Notes under the pieces: model-generated
Databases searched by the model: none
The model's input: only the letters and a program-made list of their open reading frames with translations
What the model was told of the DNA's origin: nothing
Program-made: the position numbers and the translations under genes
DNA from: Ruminococcaceae bacterium UBA1227
GTDB lineage: Bacteria > Bacillota > Clostridia > Oscillospirales > Acutalibacteraceae
Reading direction: 5' to 3'
DNA: 6,860 nt
Assembly: GCA_002309175.1 (NCBI GenBank)
Contig: DBWX01000009.1
Span: 25,521-32,380 of the forward strand
In this document: positions 1 to 4,727 of the stretch, piece after piece
Numbering within the stretch: the first letter of the stretch is position 1
How the letters are laid out: each line of letters starts with the position of its first letter

Positions 1-23
1 TCTGCCAACTGAGCTAATGGATC
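1..23 (-). tRNA. 5' end of a tRNA gene, truncated by the window edge (possibly tRNA-Lys)
   Basis: Read on the minus strand from base 23, the sequence begins with a 7-nt acceptor half (GATCCAT), then TA at positions 8-9, the D-stem GCTC and a D-loop of the form AGTTGGCAGA. This is the standard first third of a bacterial elongator tRNA. The anticodon, T-arm and 3' acceptor strand lie outside the window, so the isotype cannot be read. A G-A start followed by TAGCTCAGTTGGCAGA resembles tRNA-Lys genes of Bacillota, but that is a guess. The gene starts 8 nt after the secG stop codon in the same orientation, with no room for a promoter or terminator between them, so it is probably processed from a transcript that also carries secG. 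Confidence 0.85.
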
Positions 24-31
24 GTAACCCC

Positions 32-280
32 TTATACGAAGAGCGTTACGGCGATTGTGACTATGACGATGACGAGAAGAGCCACACCGAGGATAACGGT
101 GAGCTTTTCAAGCGCAGAGTCCTTGCCGCGTCCCTGTGTCTTATCAAAGAAGGAGTTGGATGTTGAACCGTTGATTGCTGATGCGTCAGCCTGTCTGTTT
201 TTCTGAAGCAGTACGACAATTATGAGAAGTACTGAAATGATTACGAGAATAACAGATAATGCTATTTGTAAACCTGTCAT
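32..280 (-). CDS. secG: Protein translocase subunit SecG
   Basis: SecG is the small, non-essential third component of the SecYEG channel in the cytoplasmic membrane and assists SecA-driven export. The 82-residue product has the family layout. A first transmembrane helix (about residues 4-25) ends in the typical LLQ motif. A polar loop (about 26-57, with FFDKTQGRG) follows, then a second transmembrane helix (about 60-81). The ATG at 278-280 is chosen because a perfect AGGAGG lies 7 nt upstream. A longer reading frame extends to a GTG at 329-331 and would add 17 residues, but those residues overlap the ribosome binding site and do not look like SecG. The gene lies 87 nt downstream of parC and is followed after 8 nt by a tRNA gene. 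The loop is less glycine-rich than in many SecG proteins, but length and topology fit well. Confidence 0.93.
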   Translation of the reverse strand: MTGLQIALSVILVIISVLLIIVVLLQKNRQADASAINGSTSNSFFDKTQGRGKDSALEKLTVILGVALLVIVIVTIAVTLFV

Positions 281-287
281 ATGTAAA

Positions 288-293
288 CCTCCT
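288..293 (-). promoter_or_regulatory. Ribosome binding site of secG
   Basis: A perfect AGGAGG on the minus strand lies 7 nt before the ATG at 278-280. It decides the start codon in favour of the 82-residue SecG over the 99-residue frame beginning with GTG at 329-331. Confidence 0.9.
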
Positions 294-321
294 GAAAGGG
301 TCTTGTCTAAGTAGCCAAAGT

Positions 322-350
322 ATTTTAACACATTAGTTATTATAATGCAA
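322..350 (-). promoter_or_regulatory. Possible weak promoter of secG
   Basis: In the parC-secG gap the minus strand has TTGCAT (345-350) and TAAAAT (322-327) separated by exactly 17 nt. The -10 matches the sigma-A consensus in 5 of 6 positions, the -35 in only 3 of 6. A perfect TATAAT at 339-344 is an alternative -10 but has no recognisable -35 upstream. No terminator is visible after parC, so read-through from the topoisomerase operon is equally possible. Confidence 0.35.
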
Positions 351-367
351 GAAGGATTTTAGGCGGT

Positions 368-2614
368 TTACAGGCTCAGCTGGTCCCCTGCCGAATCATC
401 AGCGGAGGGCAGTGAGCCGAGGGCCGGAAGATTCTTGGTGCGATAGCGGTGAGGCTTTGCGAATTCTCCCTCGGTGTAAGGCCTGACGCCCGAAAGACGC
501 TGGCCTTTCTTCAGCGTCAGAACACCTATACCTATGGTATCCTTTGTCGTCTTCGGAGTGATGACGGCAGTGTTCACGAGAAGCATTCTGCCGGAGCTCG
601 CCGTAAGCACGAGTTCCAGGTCCTCCTTAATGTACATAGCGGATACGAGCGGTGATTTGGCGCCGTAGGCCTTTATGAGCTTTTTGCGGTTCGTCTTGGT
701 GGCATATGCTCCCATATCGACCTTTGCCACCTTGCCGTTTTCGAAGAAGAAGAGCATATAGCCCTTAAAATCGTCTGTGACGGCCATATACATGGGTTTC
801 TCACCCTCGTCGAACTCGAGTATTGTAGGAACAAAATCTCCGAGGAGCGAGGCCTTGGAGTCCGCAAAGTCGGCAACCCTCGCCTTGTATACCTGACATT
901 TATCGGTGAAGAAGAGCAGCTCCTTGGCGTTTGAAGTCTCGACAATCTGAGACATACGGTCGCCCTCTTTGAGTTTCTGTTCACCGCTCATGCGCAGCGA
1001 GAGCGGGGTTATCTTCTTGAAATAACCCGCCTCAGAGAAGAAGAGCGTGCAGACGTAGTCGTCGACCTGCTCGAGTTCAATCTCCTCTTCCTCCTCAATA
1101 TCGGTCGCGTAGATAATCTCGGACTTTCTGGGCTGTCCGTATTTCTCTGCAACCTCTTTGAGTTCCTTTATGATTATCTTCTTTATCTTCGTCTTGCTGG
1201 AGAGTGTGTCCTCCATATCGGCAATGTCAGCCTTGAGTTTGTCGACGTCCGCAAGGCGTTTTAAAACGTATTCACGGTTTAAATGACGGAGTTTTATCTC
1301 GGCGACAAACTCGGCCTGAATCTCGTCGATGCCGAAACCTATCATGAGGTTCGGCACGACCTCAGCCTCCTCCTCTGTCTCGCGGACAATCTTGATTGCC
1401 TTGTCGATGTCGAGGAGAATCTTCTGAAGACCTTCCAGAAGGTGAAGTTTCTTCTTCGCGCGGTCGAGGTCAAAGTAGACGCGGCGCCTTACGCACTCGG
1501 TGCGGAAGGCAATCCACTCCTTCAGGATATCGGTGACGCCGAGCACCTGCGGGGCGCCGCCTATGAGCACGTTGAAGTTGCAGGAGAAGGAGCTCTCAAG
1601 CGGAGTGTAGCGGTAGAGCTTCTTCATGAGCTTCTCCGGATCTGTTCCGCGCTTTAAGTCGATGGTGATTTTAAGACCCTGCTTGTCGGTCTCATCACGG
1701 ACGTCGGAGATCTCCTTGAAATTGGTCTTGGCCTTATCGATTATCTCGTTGATTATGGCCTCTGAGGTTGTGGTATACGGTATTTCGTATACTTCAATAC
1801 AGTTGTTTGCCTTGTCGTAGTTCCACTTGGAACGTACCTTTATGCTGCCGCGGCCCGTCTTTATGACGGAGTCCATGACGGCCGCGTCATAGATAATCTT
1901 TCCGCCGCCGGGGAAATCCGGCGCCTTGATTATCTGACTGACATCGTAGTCGCTGTCCTTTATGAGCTCGGCAGTCGCCTCGCATATCTCACGGAGATTG
2001 AAAGAACAGATATTGCAGGCCATGCCGACGGCAATGCCCTGGTTGTTGTTTACGAGTACGGTCGGGAAAGTTACCGGCAGAAGTGTCGGTTCCTTCATCG
2101 TCGAATCGTAGTTGTCGACGAAGTCCACGGTGTCCTTGTCGATGTCGGCAAAGAGTTCATTCGCGATTTTTTCGAGGCGCGCCTCGGTGTAACGCGAGGC
2201 GGCATAAGCCATGCCCGAGGAATAGGCCTTACCGAAGTTACCCTTCGAGTCAACGAAGGGATGAAGCAGTGACTCGTTACCGCGGGCAAGGCGGACCATC
2301 GTCTCGTAGATGGCTGCATCGCCGTGGGGGTTGAGCTGCATCGTACGGCCTACGATATTCGCAGATTTTATACGCGGGCCTGTCAGAAGGCCCATCTTGT
2401 ACATGGTGTAAAGAAGCTTTCTGTGAGACGGCTTGAAACCGTCAATCTCAGGCAGAGCACGCGACATGATAACGCTCATCGCGTAGGGCATATAGTTCGT
2501 CTCGAGAGTATCGACTATCTGCTGGGAGACAATATCGCCCGCCCCGAGTATGTGAGCGTTCGGGTTTTCTTCCTCGTGTGCCGGTGCCTTGGTCTTCGGT
2601 TTTCTCGGTGCCAC
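368..2614 (-). CDS. parC: ParC/GyrA-like type IIA DNA topoisomerase subunit A, divergent
   Basis: This is the DNA-cleaving subunit of an ATP-dependent type II topoisomerase, expected to work as A2B2 with the product of the gene just upstream. After a basic, probably disordered N-terminus (1-20), the breakage-reunion domain spans roughly residues 30-500. It carries SRALPEIDGFKPSHRK (51-66), NPHGDAAIYE (95-104, the quinolone-determining region) and the catalytic tyrosine Tyr142 in SRYTEAR. An acidic linker (506-515) leads to a beta-pinwheel-type C-terminal domain (about 517-748). The QRRGGKG GyrA box needed by gyrase to wrap DNA is absent; its place holds RMSGEQKLKEGD (541-552). With 748 residues it is shorter than typical GyrA (over 800), so a topoisomerase IV-like decatenase is favoured. 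Oddities: Ala100 where quinolone-sensitive enzymes usually have Ser, Asn95 for the usual His, and NICSFN instead of the near-universal NIPPHN. The start codon is GTG with AGGAGG 7 nt upstream. The choice of parC over gyrA as the name is less certain than the family. Confidence 0.9.
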   Translation of the reverse strand: MAPRKPKTKAPAHEEENPNAHILGAGDIVSQQIVDTLETNYMPYAMSVIMSRALPEIDGFKPSHRKLLYTMYKMGLLTGPRIKSANIVGRTMQLNPHGDAAIYETMVRLARGNESLLHPFVDSKGNFGKAYSSGMAYAASRYTEARLEKIANELFADIDKDTVDFVDNYDSTMKEPTLLPVTFPTVLVNNNQGIAVGMACNICSFNLREICEATAELIKDSDYDVSQIIKAPDFPGGGKIIYDAAVMDSVIKTGRGSIKVRSKWNYDKANNCIEVYEIPYTTTSEAIINEIIDKAKTNFKEISDVRDETDKQGLKITIDLKRGTDPEKLMKKLYRYTPLESSFSCNFNVLIGGAPQVLGVTDILKEWIAFRTECVRRRVYFDLDRAKKKLHLLEGLQKILLDIDKAIKIVRETEEEAEVVPNLMIGFGIDEIQAEFVAEIKLRHLNREYVLKRLADVDKLKADIADMEDTLSSKTKIKKIIIKELKEVAEKYGQPRKSEIIYATDIEEEEEIELEQVDDYVCTLFFSEAGYFKKITPLSLRMSGEQKLKEGDRMSQIVETSNAKELLFFTDKCQVYKARVADFADSKASLLGDFVPTILEFDEGEKPMYMAVTDDFKGYMLFFFENGKVAKVDMGAYATKTNRKKLIKAYGAKSPLVSAMYIKEDLELVLTASSGRMLLVNTAVITPKTTKDTIGIGVLTLKKGQRLSGVRPYTEGEFAKPHRYRTKNLPALGSLPSADDSAGDQLSL

Positions 2615-2621
2615 TGTCTCC

Positions 2622-2627
2622 CCTCCT
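2622..2627 (-). promoter_or_regulatory. Ribosome binding site of parC, overlapping the parE stop codon
   Basis: A perfect AGGAGG on the minus strand, 7 nt before the GTG start at 2612-2614. Its first base is the last base of the parE TAA (2627-2629), so ribosomes finishing parE terminate on the parC binding site. This supports both the GTG start and translational coupling of the two subunits. Confidence 0.88.
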
Positions 2628-4615
2628 TATGAAAGATCGAGCATGTCGAGGTACTTGTAACCCTCGTCGGCGATCTTGTCTTTTCTGCCCTGGAGGTCGT
2701 CTCCGAGGAGGACCTCAAATGTTGACAGGGTGCGTTCCACGTCTGACTCCGTGATCTGAACGAGTCTGCGCGTCTTCGGGTTCATAGTGGTGAGCCACAT
2801 CATGTCGGCATCATTTTCACCGAGACCTTTCGAGCGCTGAATTGTGTATTTCTTATCGCCTATCTCGGCGAGAGCCTGAATCTTCTCCTGCTCGGTATAG
2901 GCAAACCAGACGTCATCCCTGCAGGTTATCTCATAGAGCGGTGACTCGGCGATGTAGACCTTGCCCTCCTTGATGAGCGTGGGCATGAGACGGTAGATCA
3001 TCGCGAGTATGAGCGTCCTTATCTGATAGCCGTCGACATCCGCATCGGTGCAGATTATGACCTTGCTCCAGCGGAGGTTGTCGAGATTGAAAAGGTTTAC
3101 GTCCTTGGCCTTTGTAGCGACCTCAACACCGCAGCCGAGTACCTTTATGAGGTCGGTGATAATCTCGCTCTTGAAGATACGGTTGTAGTCGACCTTCATA
3201 CAGTTGAGGATCTTACCTCTGACGGGTATGACCGCCTGGAACTCGGAATCGCGGGCCTGCTTGCAGGCGCCGAGGGCCGAGTCGCCCTCAACTATGAACA
3301 CTTCACGGCGATCCACGTCCTTCGTGCGGCAGTCGACAAACTTCTGCACGCGGTTGGACATATCCATATTCGCCGTGAGTGTCTTCTTCATGCTGACGCG
3401 GGTCGCCTCGGCGTGAACGCGGGCCCGCATGTTTATGAGCACCTGGTTGCAGATTTTGTCCGCATCCAGCTTGTTCTCGATAAAGTAGACCTCAAGCTGG
3501 TGCTTGAAGAAGTCGGTCATGGCGTCCTGGATGAACTTGTTGGTAATCGACTTCTTGGTCTGGTTCTCATAAGATGTAACGGTCGAGAAAGACGAGATGA
3601 CAATCATAAGACAGTCAGCGACGTCCTGGAAGGTTATCTTGCCGTCCGCCTTCTTGTACATGCCGTTGTTCTTCAGATAGGCATCTATCTGGTTGACAAA
3701 GGCAGTGCGGACGGCCTTGTCCGGCGCGCCGCCGTGCTCGAGCCAGGATGAGTTGTGATAATACTCAATCAGCTGATGCTTGTTTGAAAACGCGACAGCC
3801 GCCGAGATTTTAACCTTGTACTCATCCTTGTCCTCGCGGTCGCGGCCGCGCCTCTCGCACTCCCAGTACTGGGTCTGCGTGAGCGTGTCCTCGCCGGCGA
3901 TTTCGGATATATAGTCGACAATTCCCTTTTCGTAGAAGTACTCGTACTTCTCAAACGAGGCTGCCGTGACCTGGTCACGAAGTATGAATGTCACGCCCGA
4001 GTTTACTATTGCCTGGCGCTTTATGGCATCCTGGAAATATTCAAGAGGAATATCTATGTCAGTAAAGACATCGAGGTCGGGTTTCCAGGTGATGAGTGAG
4101 CCGGTGTCATTCTTTTTGGCATAAGGCTCCTTCTCGAGTTCACCCTTCGGGTTGCCCTTCTTGAAGTGCATCGTGTATTTAAAACCGTCACGGCGCACCT
4201 CAGCGTCCATATACTCGGAAGCATACTGCGTTGCGCAGAGTCCGAGACCGTTGAGGCCCAGTGAGAAACCGTAGCTCGAGTCTATGGCGTTCGTATTGTA
4301 CTTACCGCCGGCGTACATCTCACAGAAGACGAGACGCCAGTTGTAATCCTTCTCTTTTTCGTTGTAGTCCATCGGTATGCCGCGGCCGTGGTCCTCGACG
4401 GAGATTGACTTGTCGAGGTAACGGGTGACGACTATCTTGTCGCCGTGGCCCTCACGGGCCTCGTCGATGGAGTTTGAGAGTATTTCAAAAAAGGAGTGTT
4501 CACAGCCGTCGAGACCGTCAGAACCGAAGATGACGGCCGGGCGCTTACGCACACGGTCGGCACCTTTGAGCTGACTTATGTCGGTATTGCCGTAATCCGC
4601 TTTCTTTGCTGTCAT
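2627..4615 (-). CDS. parE: ParE/GyrB-like type IIA DNA topoisomerase subunit B, divergent
   Basis: This is the ATPase and TOPRIM subunit that partners the subunit A encoded 12 nt downstream. The 662-residue protein has a GHKL ATPase domain (about 15-215): Glu44 (general base) and Asn48 in FEILSNSIDEA, Asp75 in EDHGRGIP, Lys105 in AGGKY, and the loop GLNGLG (121-126). The transducer domain (about 220-390) keeps the ATP-sensing Gln-Thr-Lys at 352-354. The TOPRIM domain has Glu443 in EGDSALGA, RGKILN (466-471), and Asp524/Asp526 in DADVDG (524-529), followed by KGLGE (596-600). The core chemistry therefore looks intact. Motifs that rarely vary are altered: EGGTHExGF of the transducer reads EHGGAPDKAVR, SGGLHGVG reads SLGLNGLG, EGDSAGGSA reads EGDSALGAC, and the usual C-terminal PRRxFI is missing. 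Length matches ParE and short GyrB proteins, without the insert of proteobacterial GyrB. ATG at 4613-4615 is preceded by TGAGG. A separate canonical gyrase elsewhere in the genome is expected, but cannot be seen here. Confidence 0.92.
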   Translation of the reverse strand: MTAKKADYGNTDISQLKGADRVRKRPAVIFGSDGLDGCEHSFFEILSNSIDEAREGHGDKIVVTRYLDKSISVEDHGRGIPMDYNEKEKDYNWRLVFCEMYAGGKYNTNAIDSSYGFSLGLNGLGLCATQYASEYMDAEVRRDGFKYTMHFKKGNPKGELEKEPYAKKNDTGSLITWKPDLDVFTDIDIPLEYFQDAIKRQAIVNSGVTFILRDQVTAASFEKYEYFYEKGIVDYISEIAGEDTLTQTQYWECERRGRDREDKDEYKVKISAAVAFSNKHQLIEYYHNSSWLEHGGAPDKAVRTAFVNQIDAYLKNNGMYKKADGKITFQDVADCLMIVISSFSTVTSYENQTKKSITNKFIQDAMTDFFKHQLEVYFIENKLDADKICNQVLINMRARVHAEATRVSMKKTLTANMDMSNRVQKFVDCRTKDVDRREVFIVEGDSALGACKQARDSEFQAVIPVRGKILNCMKVDYNRIFKSEIITDLIKVLGCGVEVATKAKDVNLFNLDNLRWSKVIICTDADVDGYQIRTLILAMIYRLMPTLIKEGKVYIAESPLYEITCRDDVWFAYTEQEKIQALAEIGDKKYTIQRSKGLGENDADMMWLTTMNPKTRRLVQITESDVERTLSTFEVLLGDDLQGRKDKIADEGYKYLDMLDLS

Positions 4616-4620
4616 AAATT

Positions 4621-4625
4621 CCTCA
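4621..4625 (-). promoter_or_regulatory. Ribosome binding site of parE
   Basis: TGAGG (followed by A) on the minus strand lies 5 nt before the ATG at 4613-4615. It is weaker than the perfect AGGAGG sites of parC and secG, but it is the only Shine-Dalgarno-like stretch upstream of the conserved N-terminus. Confidence 0.65.
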
Positions 4626-4649
4626 CAATACTAAAAATATAGTCTATTT

Positions 4650-4679
4650 ATTTTACACCATATATAGTAGTAAAGTCAA
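4650..4679 (-). promoter_or_regulatory. Promoter of the parE-parC operon
   Basis: Minus-strand TTGACT (4674-4679) and TAAAAT (4650-4655) each match the sigma-A consensus in 5 of 6 positions, with an 18-nt A/T-rich spacer. The promoter sits between the ftsH terminator and parE, and predicts a 5' leader of roughly 30 nt. The position and quality of both boxes make it the most credible promoter in the window. Confidence 0.68.
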
Positions 4680-4690
4680 GGAAACAGCAC

Positions 4691-4721
4691 AAAATAAAGG
4701 GGCGGCCAAAGCCGCCCCTTT
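4691..4721 (-). terminator. Rho-independent terminator of ftsH
   Basis: On the minus strand, an 11-bp perfect stem (AAAGGGGCGGC pairing with GCCGCCCCTTT) with a four-base loop TTTG is followed by ATTTT. It begins 6 nt after the ftsH stop codon. The high GC stem and short loop are textbook for intrinsic termination. On the plus strand the hairpin is followed by TTACCCTTT, so a weak bidirectional role is possible, but no plus-strand gene needs it. Confidence 0.92.
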
Positions 4722-4727
4722 TACCCT

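Noticed and set aside
281..331. Longer secG frame starting with GTG at 329-331
   Set aside because: The added 17 residues span the AGGAGG site and do not resemble SecG. The ATG at 278-280 has perfect spacing from that site.
2083..2334. Overlapping open frames on both strands inside parC, including Arg-rich ones
   Set aside because: They are out-of-frame shadows of strongly conserved ParC coding sequence, without ribosome binding sites or recognisable domains.
4636..4650. Imperfect palindrome (AAATAGACTATATTT on the minus strand) between the parE promoter -10 and ribosome binding site, a possible operator
   Set aside because: The two arms do not match without a bulge and the region is A/T-rich, so such near-palindromes are expected by chance.
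4616..4727. Possible riboswitch or attenuator in the ftsH-parE gap
   Set aside because: The only stable hairpin is the ftsH terminator, which lies upstream of the parE promoter. The leader after the promoter is too short for a riboswitch.
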